From Mangrovivirga halotolerans (GTDB taxonomy: Bacteria; Bacteroidota; Bacteroidia; Cytophagales; Cyclobacteriaceae): a stretch of 64,000 bases of DNA. The stretch's first letter is position 1; every line of letters begins with the position of its first letter. Made by a program: the position numbers and the translations under genes. The DNA is taken from the NCBI RefSeq assembly GCF_026241165.1, contig NZ_JAPFQN010000007.1, positions 160,736-224,735 of the forward strand, in the 5' to 3' direction. Below the pieces are notes generated by a model. That model was not told where the DNA came from, did no database searches, and saw only the letters and a list, made by a program, of their open reading frames with translations. Positions 1-8,845 of this stretch are shown here, piece after piece.

Positions 1-1
1 G

Positions 2-139
2 CCAAACGGGACTTATAGTTTTAGCACATCAAGTGAAGATTTTATCGTAAAAGATTCATCGATAACTGATGAAGATTTTGAATTAGGTCAGGCATATCTT
101 CATAAGGTTTATAAAAAATTTACCGAAAAAAGGGAATAG
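2..139 (+). CDS. C-terminal fragment of an unidentified protein
   Basis: An open frame enters from the left edge and ends at a TAG at 137-139, giving 45 residues that begin PNGTYSFSTSSEDF and end HKVYKKFTEKRE. The end is lysine-rich and has no recognisable domain. It converges with the small membrane protein gene on the other strand, 14 bp away. The gene start lies outside the window. I cannot name the family, and the frame could be chance, but the amino-acid composition looks protein-like. Confidence 0.5.
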   Translation, partial: PNGTYSFSTSSEDFIVKDSSITDEDFELGQAYLHKVYKKFTEKRE

Positions 140-153
140 CAAATATCCCTCCA

Positions 154-360
154 CTATCTATCTGATCGATATATTGTATAAGATAATGCTGAGAAAAAAA
201 CACCGGTAGCCAACAAAGTAATTAATTTCATATAATCAGGATGTTCATAACCGAGTAGCATTTTAATCCCGAAAAAAGTAAATAACACGATGGATACTAT
301 TCCTCCCAGGACTCCTCCCACCAAATAATACCCTTTTAAATAATCTTTTTTCTTAGCCAT
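154..360 (-). CDS. Small two-helix membrane protein, unknown function
   Basis: A 68-residue protein with a basic start (MAKKKDYLK) and two hydrophobic segments, about residues 12-33 and 45-62, so probably an inner-membrane hairpin with both ends in the cytoplasm. It has no catalytic motif. It lies 34 bp downstream of the heptosyltransferase-like gene on the same strand and may be the last gene of that transcript. Function unknown; the call rests on the hydrophobic pattern, a normal start codon and the tight spacing. Confidence 0.6.
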   Translation of the reverse strand: MAKKKDYLKGYYLVGGVLGGIVSIVLFTFFGIKMLLGYEHPDYMKLITLLATGVFFSALSYTIYRSDR

Positions 361-394
361 ATTTTGGTTTTATAATAAAAATCAAACCGGAATA

Positions 395-1417
395 TTAAGG
401 CAAATAAAAATCAAAAACCTGATCTTCCATGCATTTAAAATGTCCCTTCGGACACTTTTTAAATCCCATTTTTGAACAAGGACGGCAATCAATTTTGTTA
501 TTTTCAAACACTACAAACTTGGTTTTATAAGGGTAAAAACCGAATGCAGGAACAGTGTTTCCCCAAATGCTGTAGATCTTTTTCTTGAGAGCTGCAGAAA
601 TGTGCATCAATCCCGTATCGTGGGCAAAAACAACAAGGGATTGCCCTGCAAGGGAAGCTGATTGATTCAGATTATACTTACCACAAGCATTAAAAATTAC
701 TGTTTTCTTACCTAGTTCCTTTAGCTTTTCTTCATAAGGTTCAGATTTCTCTGTTTTCTTAAAAAACCTCTCAATTTTATTTGCCACTTCAACATCATCG
801 GGACCACCGATCAACACAACGGGTTTAGCAATTTTATCACATAATTCAACGAGCTTGTGAAATGGAAGTCTTTTAGTGGCATGAGCACCGCCGATTACTA
901 CAGCAACATATTCCTTATGATGTGTTTCTGGAAGATCATTTTTAATGTCTACTTCATCTTCTGGAGGAATGAAATAGTCGAGTCCAAGCTCATCATTTTT
1001 TACACCTAATGGTAAAGCAGCAGTCATATACCTGTCTACTACATGATTTTTAGGCATTTTATTGATCTTAAATTTAGTAAGAAGAAAACGCTCAATATTT
1101 GCCTTGTAATATGAAAAGGAAGGGATTTTCCTCATTCTCAATTTGATGATACGCGTCCTTAAATTATTATGCAGATCAACAATGTAATCAAAGTTTTCAG
1201 CTTTCAATTCTTTAATCAGATCTCCAAGTGATCCGGTTAAAGTATGGACCTTATCGATATAAGGGTTAGGCTTAACTATTTTTTCGAATGCAGGCTTAGT
1301 ACAATAATGAACCTCTGCATTTAATTGACTTTTTAAAACCCTTACCACGGGAGTAGTCAGTACAATATCACCTATAGATGAAAATCTGAGAATAAGAATC
1401 TTTGGATTTTCCTTCAT
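395..1417 (-). CDS. Glycosyltransferase family 9 (heptosyltransferase-like)
   Basis: A 340-residue protein with the GT9/GT-B signature: an N-terminal RFSSIGDIVLTTPVVRVLK for acceptor binding and a C-terminal HDTGLMHISAALKK for the nucleotide sugar. Family members add heptose or related sugars to lipopolysaccharide core in the cytoplasm. The length is normal for the family. The tail after residue 310 has five cysteines (CRPCSK, KCPKGHFKC) that could bind a metal; similar cysteine tails are seen in Bacteroidota members. The start codon lies directly after the PolX stop codon, so the two genes are probably co-transcribed. The exact sugar and acceptor cannot be read from the sequence. Confidence 0.88.
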   Translation of the reverse strand: MKENPKILILRFSSIGDIVLTTPVVRVLKSQLNAEVHYCTKPAFEKIVKPNPYIDKVHTLTGSLGDLIKELKAENFDYIVDLHNNLRTRIIKLRMRKIPSFSYYKANIERFLLTKFKINKMPKNHVVDRYMTAALPLGVKNDELGLDYFIPPEDEVDIKNDLPETHHKEYVAVVIGGAHATKRLPFHKLVELCDKIAKPVVLIGGPDDVEVANKIERFFKKTEKSEPYEEKLKELGKKTVIFNACGKYNLNQSASLAGQSLVVFAHDTGLMHISAALKKKIYSIWGNTVPAFGFYPYKTKFVVFENNKIDCRPCSKMGFKKCPKGHFKCMEDQVFDFYLP

Positions 1418-3118
1418 TTATATTTTTGATTTCCTGTTGTTAAAGTAATCGGACAATTCATTTACTCCCATCGCATTCAGTGTCATATCTTCTGTCAGCC
1501 CTCCTTTTCTACCTACGATCACACCAAATTTAGTATGGTCGTACCCAGCCAATTCATGGGCATCCGGATTAATTGATAATTTCACTCCTTTATCCAAAGC
1601 ATATTTAACCCAGATCCAATCGAGATCAAGCCTCCATGGATTAGCGTTTATCTCAATCACTACATTATTTTCAGCAGCAGCATCAATTACTTTTTTGTGA
1701 TCGATGGGATAACCTTCCCTTCTTAATAGTAATCTTCCTGTAGGATGACCAAGTATGGTGGTGTAGGGATTGTTTATAGCTGTTAACAACCTGGCCGTAG
1801 CTTTGTTTCTATCCATATTTAAGGGAGAGTGAATCGAAGAAACTATAAAATCAAATCCACTCAGAATATCATCACTATAATCCAAAGCTCCATCAGTAAG
1901 AATATCTGATTCAATTCCTTTAAATATTTTAAAAGGGGCCAGTTCCTCATTGAGTTGATCAATTTCTTCCCACTGCTTTTTAATTCTAAACTCCTGAAGA
2001 CCGTTTGCATAACCGGCTGTCTTACTGTGATCGGTTATTCCAAGGTATTCATAACCACGCTTTTTGCAATCTTCAGCCATTTCTTTGAGCGTATTCTTGC
2101 CATCACTGTAAGTTGAATGAGCATGAAGTATCCCTTTAATGCTCTTATCTGAAATCAGGCTATTAAGTTTGTCTTTCTCTGCATACTCAAATTCAAATTG
2201 TCCTTCACGACATTCAGGTTCAACATATGGCAGTTCAGCTTCCTTATAAATTTCCTCTTCGGTCGAGTAAGGCTTCGATCGATTAATATTGAATAAAGAA
2301 ACATCATCTTTTAACCGATAATTCAGATGAAGTGGAGAACCAGTTACTTCAAATAATCTTTGAATATATTTTTCCGGTGAGGTATAAAAAACTTCAGTAG
2401 CCATCCCTGAATCAATATGTATCCCTCTTAAAGTAAAAGGTGAAGAATCTTCCTCAACGAATGAAAACTCCTCAAGAGACATTAATTTCTGTTCCCAGTC
2501 ATCCGGATCATCTAAAGCTGTCACGAATGATAATTTTTCAACTACAGGCATCTTTCTTCTCAATTGTCCTGCAGAAGAAACTTTATCAATATTTAATTCT
2601 TTTTTTAAAGTTTCTGTGATTTCCTTTTCCAGATCAACTACTTCAGCATAGTGTTTTTTACCCTCATTTTCCCTGATATAATAAATTTGTTCGATAATTT
2701 TCTCTTCAGTTTTGGCTCCAAAACCTTTCATCTTTGATAAATTACCTGCTTCAGCAGCCTCGAGGAGCTTATCCACTGAATCGATTTCCTGGTCTTTCCA
2801 GAGGGCAGCAATTTTTTTTGGACCAATACCTTTCACCTGCATCATCTCTAATACTCCTTCCGGAGTTCTGGCTATTAACTCATCCAGAAATGCAAAAGTG
2901 CCCGTATCTTTAATTTCATAAATAGCTTCTGCGATACTTTTCCCAACTCCTTCAATTTCTGCTATTTCCTTATCTGACAACTGAGATAGCACGCCATCAA
3001 ACCGCTCAAGTTTAAATGCTGCATTACTATAACCTCTTACTTTAAACTGATTCTCACCATGAAGTTCCATGAGGTCTGCCGCTTGCTTGAGTAACTTAAT
3101 TATCGTTTTATTATCCAA
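1418..3118 (-). CDS. polX: PolX-type DNA repair protein: HhH plus PHP nuclease, polymerase residues degenerate
   Basis: A 566-residue protein with the bacterial PolX layout. Helix-hairpin-helix segments lie near residues 53-62 (IEGVGKSIAEAI) and 95-106 (VKGIGPKKIAAL), then the polymerase-beta-like core, then a C-terminal PHP domain from about 330. The PHP metal ligands look complete: HAHSTYSDG, GITDHS, GIESDIL, SSIHSP, ILGHPTGR, INPDAH. In the core, the expected GS-x-RR followed by D-x-D reads GQLRR (184-188) followed by K195 and S197, so the metal-binding aspartates are absent. The protein is probably a DNA-binding PHP nuclease in base excision repair rather than an active polymerase. It is first in a transcript with the GT9 gene. 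Confidence 0.9.
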   Translation of the reverse strand: MDNKTIIKLLKQAADLMELHGENQFKVRGYSNAAFKLERFDGVLSQLSDKEIAEIEGVGKSIAEAIYEIKDTGTFAFLDELIARTPEGVLEMMQVKGIGPKKIAALWKDQEIDSVDKLLEAAEAGNLSKMKGFGAKTEEKIIEQIYYIRENEGKKHYAEVVDLEKEITETLKKELNIDKVSSAGQLRRKMPVVEKLSFVTALDDPDDWEQKLMSLEEFSFVEEDSSPFTLRGIHIDSGMATEVFYTSPEKYIQRLFEVTGSPLHLNYRLKDDVSLFNINRSKPYSTEEEIYKEAELPYVEPECREGQFEFEYAEKDKLNSLISDKSIKGILHAHSTYSDGKNTLKEMAEDCKKRGYEYLGITDHSKTAGYANGLQEFRIKKQWEEIDQLNEELAPFKIFKGIESDILTDGALDYSDDILSGFDFIVSSIHSPLNMDRNKATARLLTAINNPYTTILGHPTGRLLLRREGYPIDHKKVIDAAAENNVVIEINANPWRLDLDWIWVKYALDKGVKLSINPDAHELAGYDHTKFGVIVGRKGGLTEDMTLNAMGVNELSDYFNNRKSKI

Positions 3119-3197
3119 GATTTTTATTTATTTTAATCACCAATTGAATACGCAAATTTAAGATTCTACCTGGTTTAAAATACTAAAGGATTAATAA

Positions 3198-3602
3198 ATG
3201 AACTACTGGATCATAAAATCCGAACCTGAAGAGTACAGTTTTGATGACCTTATCAGAGATAAAATTGGTGTGTGGAGTGGTGTGAGGAATTATCAGGCAA
3301 GAAATAATATCAGGGATATGAAAAAAGGTGATCAGTTATTATTTTATCATAGTGGAAAAAATGCAGGCGTTGTTGCAACAGCAGAAGTAGTGAAAGAATC
3401 TTATCCCGACCCTACTACAGATGACAACAAATGGCTAGCTGTGGATGTTAAGCCTAAAAAAAGATTAAATAAAAAAGTTACCTTAAAAGAAATAAAAAAA
3501 CATACTGAATTAGCTGATTCACAGCTCGTAAAGCAATCCAGATTGTCAGTTATTCCGTTAAATAAAGAAGAGTACAATTTTATTATTAACTTATCTCAAT
3601 AA
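3198..3602 (+). CDS. EVE domain protein
   Basis: A 134-residue protein made of a single EVE domain, with the family opening MNYWIIKSEPEEYSFDDL, then VWSGVRNYQARNNIRDMKKGD and LFYHSGKNAGVVATAEV. EVE is a PUA-like fold that reads modified bases in DNA or RNA; stand-alone bacterial copies have no settled role. No nuclease or other effector is fused or adjacent, so a defence role is not suggested here. It is divergent from polX across a 79-bp gap and is followed 13 bp later by a secreted protein gene. Confidence 0.9.
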   Translation: MNYWIIKSEPEEYSFDDLIRDKIGVWSGVRNYQARNNIRDMKKGDQLLFYHSGKNAGVVATAEVVKESYPDPTTDDNKWLAVDVKPKKRLNKKVTLKEIKKHTELADSQLVKQSRLSVIPLNKEEYNFIINLSQ

Positions 3603-3615
3603 ATAAAGGAGATTA

Positions 3616-5145
3616 ATGAGGATATTTTTATTATCAACCATACTGATCTATTTTTCATGTCAATCATTAAATGCCCAAATAAAACAGCCTCTTAGATTAG
3701 AGATCGATATAGGATTCAATGAGGACATGTATGAGGTATATAGTGCCGGAAGGGAAGGGATTTTTATTTATAGAAATACAAATGAAAGAGGTGATGGCGG
3801 CTTTATATGGGAATTATCATTGTATGATACGCAGCTTGAACTTAAATGGACAAAAGCTTTTAAAGTCGATTATGGTTATGACGTAATTGGTCATGATTAT
3901 AATAATGGCAGGATATTTTTACTTTTTTCCAAAGGAGGAACTGAAAAAGGTGATTTAAAAGTAGCGCGACTATTATCTTCCAATGGGGACATTTCTATTC
4001 ACGAGATCGAAAGACCTATACCGATTATTCTTACCCATTTTGAAACCATTGATGACGTTTTACTTTTTGCAGGGAAAACAAAATATAAAACCAATGCTGC
4101 ACTATATAATCTAAAAGAACAACGCTTTATTGCTCTTCAAGGACTGTACAGTGACAACAGTGAACTACTTGAAATTCAAAGAAACTTTTCTCTGGGTGTA
4201 TTTCAATTGACTTTTCTTGAAAGAAGGCCGAGGAGAAATCAATATATTACTGTTAAATCATATGACAAACAGGGAACTTTATTATTCGATACAGAATTAA
4301 ATCCAGGCCAAGAGCATAACTTTATCGATGGTACTGCCACCTCATTTCTCAATGATGAACCATTTATTATAGGAACATGGTCAAATAATAAATCTCAGTA
4401 CAGTCGGGGAATGTTTTTTGGAGAAATACACCCTAATCCTGGTGAAGAGGATATTGTGAAATTCTATAATTATGCTGATCTAGAGAACTTTTTTTCTTAT
4501 CTAAAAGACAAAAAAGAAAAGCGAATCAGAGAAAGAATTATTCGAAAAAGAAATAAAGGCAAAAAACCAAAATTTAATTACCGGTTACTCATTCACGATG
4601 TAATTAAAAGAAACGATCAATATATCATTGTTGGAGAAGCATTTTATCCTACTTACATCAGGCAGGATTATATGCCAGGTACTTCTTATAATCCTTCCAC
4701 ATTTGATTATTATCCTGGAACAGGGCAGATTATTAGTGAATTTAATTTTTCGCATGCTGTAATTTTAGCTTTTGACGAAGAGGGCAATATGCTTTGGGAT
4801 AATAGTTTTGAAATAGATGAGATAAAGACCTTAACCCTTGAGCATCAAGTCAGTATTGACGTAGATCCAAACCGGATCGCTTTATTATATTTCTATGAGG
4901 GCAAAATTAAAAGCCAGGTAATAAAAGGTGATGAAGTAATAGAAGACAAGACAGATACCGAAATTAAGTTAAAATATGAAAATGATGACGTGAGAGAAAG
5001 GTTTGATGAGCTTGGAAAGATTGAAAAATGGTATGATAAATATTTTTATGCTTCGGGATTGCAAAGGATACGAAATAACTCACTGGAACCTTCAGAGGTG
5101 GTAAGAAAAGTTTTTTATATAAATAAAATTTACTACGAAGACTAA
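3616..5145 (+). CDS. Exported protein of unknown function, probably beta-propeller-like
   Basis: A 509-residue protein with a signal peptide (MRIFLLSTILIYFSCQSLNA, cleavage likely before QIKQP), hence periplasmic or outer-membrane associated. Many beta-strand blocks with aromatic and Asp/Gly turns (GFIWELSLYD, GNMLWDNSFE) suggest a propeller. A strongly basic insert near residues 297-315 (KKEKRIRERIIRKRNKGKK) interrupts it. I recognise no named family. It sits 13 bp after the EVE gene, but a functional tie is not implied because one product is exported and the other cytoplasmic. Confidence 0.75.
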   Translation: MRIFLLSTILIYFSCQSLNAQIKQPLRLEIDIGFNEDMYEVYSAGREGIFIYRNTNERGDGGFIWELSLYDTQLELKWTKAFKVDYGYDVIGHDYNNGRIFLLFSKGGTEKGDLKVARLLSSNGDISIHEIERPIPIILTHFETIDDVLLFAGKTKYKTNAALYNLKEQRFIALQGLYSDNSELLEIQRNFSLGVFQLTFLERRPRRNQYITVKSYDKQGTLLFDTELNPGQEHNFIDGTATSFLNDEPFIIGTWSNNKSQYSRGMFFGEIHPNPGEEDIVKFYNYADLENFFSYLKDKKEKRIRERIIRKRNKGKKPKFNYRLLIHDVIKRNDQYIIVGEAFYPTYIRQDYMPGTSYNPSTFDYYPGTGQIISEFNFSHAVILAFDEEGNMLWDNSFEIDEIKTLTLEHQVSIDVDPNRIALLYFYEGKIKSQVIKGDEVIEDKTDTEIKLKYENDDVRERFDELGKIEKWYDKYFYASGLQRIRNNSLEPSEVVRKVFYINKIYYED

Positions 5146-5184
5146 TGGTTAAGTGATTACACTAGAATTTTCATTGGTTTATTC

Positions 5185-5192
5185 TATCTTTG
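5185..5192 (+). promoter_or_regulatory. Bacteroidota -7 promoter box for pyrR-pyrB
   Basis: TATCTTTG is an exact match to the TAnnTTTG -7 consensus of the Bacteroidota primary sigma factor. It lies 10 bp before the pyrR ATG. The -33 region is weak. Its position makes the upstream TTG at 5190 an impossible start, because that codon is inside the box, and implies a very short leader. Confidence 0.5.
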
Positions 5193-5201
5193 TTCAAGTT
5201 T

Positions 5202-5741
5202 ATGCAAAAGCGAAATCTTCTACATCATGAACTTTTGGAGATCACCATTCTCAGGCTTTGTCAACAGCTGATAGAGAATCATGGTGATTTTGAAAATTCC
5301 GTCATTCTCGGGCTTCAACCGCGAGGAAGTCACCTTGCACGTATAGTACAACAAAAATTAAAAGGGCTTACCAATATTGATGTTCCTCTAGGATATCTCG
5401 ACACAACTTTTCATCGGGATGATTTCAGAAGAAGGGACACCCCTATTACAGCCAATCAAACCGATATACCTTTTTTACTTGAAGATAAAAAGGTTATTCT
5501 GATAGATGATGTATTATTCACAGGAAGAAGTGTAAGGGCTGCAATGGATGCGATGATCGCTTTTGGAAGACCATTGACTGTGGAATTACTTGTACTGGTA
5601 AACAGGAGATATAGCAGGGACCTGCCTATTGAACCTAAGTATACCGGGAGAAATGTAAATACCATAAAATCACAAAAAGTGCTTGTTGAGTGGAAAGATC
5701 AGGGAGCAAATGAAAACAGTGTTTGGCTCATAGACAATTAA
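5202..5741 (+). CDS. pyrR: PyrR-family phosphoribosyltransferase / pyrimidine regulator
   Basis: A 179-residue type I phosphoribosyltransferase. The PRPP loop is VILIDDVLFTGRSVRAAMDA (near residue 102), and the family's substrate region GLQPRGSHLA and hinge YLDTTFHRDD are present. In Bacillus PyrR binds pyr mRNA and also has uracil phosphoribosyltransferase activity. Here it sits 7 bp before pyrB, as expected for pyrimidine salvage and biosynthesis. The leader is too short for a PyrR attenuator, so mRNA-binding control is not supported. I chose the ATG at 5202 (MQKRNLLHHELLEITILRLC) over an in-frame TTG at 5190, which overlaps the promoter box. Confidence 0.9.
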   Translation: MQKRNLLHHELLEITILRLCQQLIENHGDFENSVILGLQPRGSHLARIVQQKLKGLTNIDVPLGYLDTTFHRDDFRRRDTPITANQTDIPFLLEDKKVILIDDVLFTGRSVRAAMDAMIAFGRPLTVELLVLVNRRYSRDLPIEPKYTGRNVNTIKSQKVLVEWKDQGANENSVWLIDN

Positions 5742-5748
5742 CTAATTA

Positions 5749-6699
5749 ATGAACCGGCTAAGCGTAAAGCATTTACTTGGAATTAAAGATCTGACCCGGG
5801 AAGATATAGAACTTCTCTTTCAGACAGCTTCTTCATTTAAAGAGGTAATCAACCGACCTATCAAAAAGGTGCCCTCACTACGTGATATCACCATTGCTAA
5901 TGTTTTCTTTGAAAACTCTACAAGGACCAGGCTTTCTTTTGAACTGGCGGAAAAAAGGTTAAGTGCAGATGTAATTAATTTTTCATCATCTAACAGTTCT
6001 GTTAAAAAAGGGGAAACACTTGTAGATACCGTTCAGAATATTCTGGCGATGAAAGTAGATATGATCGTTATGAGACATGGAAGTCCCGGAGCGCCGCACT
6101 TTCTGGCCAGGAGTCTTGCTAATACAAAAACAGGTAAGCACGCTGTCGTTGTAAATGCCGGCGACGGAACTCATGAACATCCCACCCAGGCTCTTTTGGA
6201 TACTTTTAGTATACATGAAAAACTTGGTACCCTTGAGGGTAAAAAGGTAGCGATCATTGGAGATATACTTCATTCAAGAGTTGCCCTTTCGAATATCTTT
6301 GCTCTGCAAAAACTTGGAGCTGAAGTAATGGTTTGCGGACCCAATACTTTACTTCCTAAATACATTTCTGACCTCGGGGTAAAAGTTGAATTGGATGTAG
6401 ATAAAGCCCTGCAGTGGTGTGATGTAGCCAACGTACTAAGAATTCAGTTAGAAAGACAGCAAATTAAATACTTTCCTAGTTTAAGAGAATATTCATTATA
6501 TTTCGGAATTGATAGGAAAAGATTAGCAAGATTGGATAAGGAGATAATTCTAATGCACCCGGGTCCGATAAACCGAGGAGTTGAATTATCAACTGATGCA
6601 GCTGATGCAGATAACGCAATTATACTAGATCAGGTAGAAAACGGAGTAGCTGTCCGTATGGCAGTATTATACTTACTTGCATCAAAGAAACCCGATTAA
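5749..6699 (+). CDS. pyrB: Aspartate carbamoyltransferase catalytic subunit
   Basis: A 316-residue enzyme that joins carbamoyl phosphate and L-aspartate in the first committed step of pyrimidine synthesis. The carbamoyl-phosphate loop [12 protein letters not shown] is at residues 45-56; [12 protein letters not shown] and the C-terminal aspartate-binding [12 protein letters not shown] are both present. Full family length. It follows pyrR by 7 bp, so the two are probably one operon. No regulatory chain gene (pyrI) is adjacent. This is a secure assignment. Confidence 0.97.
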   Translation: MNRLSVKHLLGIKDLTREDIELLFQTASSFKEVINRPIKKVPSLRDITIANVFFENSTRTRLSFELAEKRLSADVINFSSSNSSVKKGETLVDTVQNILAMKVDMIVMRHGSPGAPHFLARSLANTKTGKHAVVVNAGDGTHEHPTQALLDTFSIHEKLGTLEGKKVAIIGDILHSRVALSNIFALQKLGAEVMVCGPNTLLPKYISDLGVKVELDVDKALQWCDVANVLRIQLERQQIKYFPSLREYSLYFGIDRKRLARLDKEIILMHPGPINRGVELSTDAADADNAIILDQVENGVAVRMAVLYLLASKKPD

Positions 6700-6748
6700 A
6701 GGGCAATTATAACTTTTCTTAACCGTTAGGAGTTCACATTTACGGTAT

Positions 6749-6756
6749 TATTTTTG
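6749..6756 (+). promoter_or_regulatory. Bacteroidota -7 promoter box
   Basis: TATTTTTG matches TAnnTTTG and lies 36 bp before the ATG of the OmpA/PD40 protein gene. A TTA sits about 20 bp upstream as a poor -33. Inferred promoter. Confidence 0.45.
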
Positions 6757-6792
6757 TACATTTATCTAAATAATTGTATTTAAACCAGTTTA

Positions 6793-8775
6793 ATGAGGTT
6801 TTTTTTAGTTTTTACATTTTTATTTCTAACTGTTACCGATTTAGCGATAGCGCAGAAGAAAGACAAAAAGAAGGGACGGAGCTATAATATCGTTTCCCCT
6901 GAACAGTCTCTGCTAAAAAAAACTGACTCCACTTACGTATTTGAATTTTCTAATATAAATCGCCTCGATTATTTCGCGGATGCAAAACTTCAGAAAAAAA
7001 TTCTTGAATGGGATAGAAAAAAAGACTGGGAAAACCTCTATCCTGCCTTGGAAGTGTATGTCGCTAATTTTGGAGTAGAAAATTTCTTCAAGGACAATTA
7101 TCTGCTTTGGAGACTAGCTAAATTAGCTGAACATTTCGGAGAAATTGAAAAATCAAAATACTATTACAGGCTGGTACTTAAGCATCATAGAGAAGATCTC
7201 GATATAGGTAAAACTGAACTTCACTATGATTCAATCACTAAAAATGAGAAAGATTACTATGTTCCATTAGAATACTACTATGAGCTGGTAGATTTCAGAA
7301 AAGAGATCGACACATTAAGACCGCCCCGTGGAGTACTTTTAAATATGGGAAAAGAGGTAAATAGTAAAACACCTGATTACGGTCCCACCCTTAGTGCTGA
7401 TGATGCCACTTTGATTTTTACTTCCAAGCGGAATGTACAGAAAACCTCAATGATGGAGGTAAGAGAAAATGAAGATCTTTTCTTCACCAAATTTAAGGAT
7501 GGCGGCTGGGAAGAATCACAACCCTTCATTGGTGTGAATACTCAATATAATGAAGGCTCAGCATGCATAAGCAGAGACGGAAAAACCTTGTATTTTGTCA
7601 GATGTAATAGCCCTGATAGTTATGGCAATTGTGATATCTTCGAAGCTAAATTACAATCAGACAGTACCTGGGGTGAAGTAAAGAATTTAGGACAAAAAGT
7701 GAATTCAGTAAACTGGGATTCACATCCAAGTCTTTCTGTTACTGAAGATACTTTGTTTTTTGCCTCTGACAGAATTGAAGGATTTGGTTTGTCTGACATT
7801 TATTATACAGTTAAGCAAAATGATAACTCCTGGGGTAAGCCTTACAATTTAGGCCCGGTAATAAATACCAATGGTAATGAAGTGAGCCCCTATTACGATC
7901 ACAAATACAAAGTATTGTACTTCAGTAGCACTGGTCAGTTATTAAGGTTCGGTGGGTTTGATATATATAAATCTTATTATAAAAAAGGTGCCTGGGCAGA
8001 GCCTAAAAATGTTGGTCCGCTAGTTAATGGCCCTGGCAACGAGTATTATTTCACTATTGACAGCCAGGCTGATTTACTTTTTTACGCAAAATCTTCAGAT
8101 ACCCAGAATAATGATTTGGATCTCCACTCATTCCCTCTTCCAATGGGTGCTCAACCGGCTGCAAATACAATGTTTGCTGGTAAGCTCGAAGGAATAGATG
8201 GTCAGAAATTTGAAGGCATTGTTTCGGTTATAGATATAGAAAACGGTATCGAGGTAGCGCCAAAATTTCTGCGAGATGATGGTACTTTTGCTTTTGATCT
8301 CATTGATAACCAAAAATACCTGATCATACTACAGGGAGATAACTTTTTCCGAATAGAAGAAATATTTACTGTGGAAGGTGATATGACTGTAGAATTTGAA
8401 GCACAGGAGATCAATGCAACCATGGAGTTTGAATCTGTTGTATTTGACAATGGTAAAGCGGAGATCAAACCGGAAATGCATACTGACCTTGACAAGGTAG
8501 GAAACTTTCTAATAGACCATCCTAATTATCTGTTAACAATAGCAGGGCATACTGATAGTGATGGTAATCCGGCAGCAAACAAAGATCTCTCTCAGCGAAG
8601 AGCTGAAGCAATAAAAGACTTTTTAATTGGCTTTTATCGTATAGATGAAGATAGAATTGACGCTGTGGGTTATGGGTCTGACAGACCACTGGTCAAAGAA
8701 AAAACTGAAGCTGATAAACAGCTTAATCGCAGGGTTGAATTTCATATTGAACGATCTGCAAAGATTAGTAAATAA
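6793..8775 (+). CDS. PorE-like envelope protein: TPR, PD40 propeller, regulatory-like and OmpA domains
   Basis: A 660-residue exported protein with a signal peptide (cleavage after LAIA, about residue 20). A TPR-like helical part (about 45-150) is followed by PD40/WD40-type blades (about 190-440, e.g. GPTLSADDATLIFTSKR and HPSLSVTEDTLFFASDR). Then comes a carboxypeptidase-regulatory-like segment (about 460-545) and a C-terminal OmpA peptidoglycan-binding domain (about 550-655, GHTDSDGNPAANKDLSQRRA). This order matches PorE, which anchors the type IX secretion machinery to peptidoglycan, but the N-terminus lacks a lipobox cysteine. No other secretion-system gene is adjacent. A role as peptidoglycan-anchored envelope protein is secure; the PorE role is inferred. 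Confidence 0.8.
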   Translation: MRFFLVFTFLFLTVTDLAIAQKKDKKKGRSYNIVSPEQSLLKKTDSTYVFEFSNINRLDYFADAKLQKKILEWDRKKDWENLYPALEVYVANFGVENFFKDNYLLWRLAKLAEHFGEIEKSKYYYRLVLKHHREDLDIGKTELHYDSITKNEKDYYVPLEYYYELVDFRKEIDTLRPPRGVLLNMGKEVNSKTPDYGPTLSADDATLIFTSKRNVQKTSMMEVRENEDLFFTKFKDGGWEESQPFIGVNTQYNEGSACISRDGKTLYFVRCNSPDSYGNCDIFEAKLQSDSTWGEVKNLGQKVNSVNWDSHPSLSVTEDTLFFASDRIEGFGLSDIYYTVKQNDNSWGKPYNLGPVINTNGNEVSPYYDHKYKVLYFSSTGQLLRFGGFDIYKSYYKKGAWAEPKNVGPLVNGPGNEYYFTIDSQADLLFYAKSSDTQNNDLDLHSFPLPMGAQPAANTMFAGKLEGIDGQKFEGIVSVIDIENGIEVAPKFLRDDGTFAFDLIDNQKYLIILQGDNFFRIEEIFTVEGDMTVEFEAQEINATMEFESVVFDNGKAEIKPEMHTDLDKVGNFLIDHPNYLLTIAGHTDSDGNPAANKDLSQRRAEAIKDFLIGFYRIDEDRIDAVGYGSDRPLVKEKTEADKQLNRRVEFHIERSAKISK

Positions 8776-8793
8776 GAAATAAAAAAACACATA

Positions 8794-8826
8794 AAAAAAG
8801 CCCAAAGGAGATCCTTTGGGCTTTTT
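8794..8826. terminator. Bidirectional rho-independent terminator
   Basis: AGCCCAAAGGA and CCTTTGGGCT form an 11-bp-class stem with a 3-nt loop, flanked by an A-run on the left and a T-run on the right. It can terminate both the OmpA-domain gene (+) and the rseP-like gene (-), which converge on it. Confidence 0.85.
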
Positions 8827-8845
8827 GCTATTTCATATCTAAATA

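Noticed and set aside
2712..2921. Plus-strand open frame inside polX
   Set aside because: It lies antisense to a well-supported gene and has no family resemblance.
3198..3602. EVE protein as part of a defence system
   Set aside because: No McrB, restriction enzyme, or other effector is adjacent; neighbours are repair and housekeeping genes.
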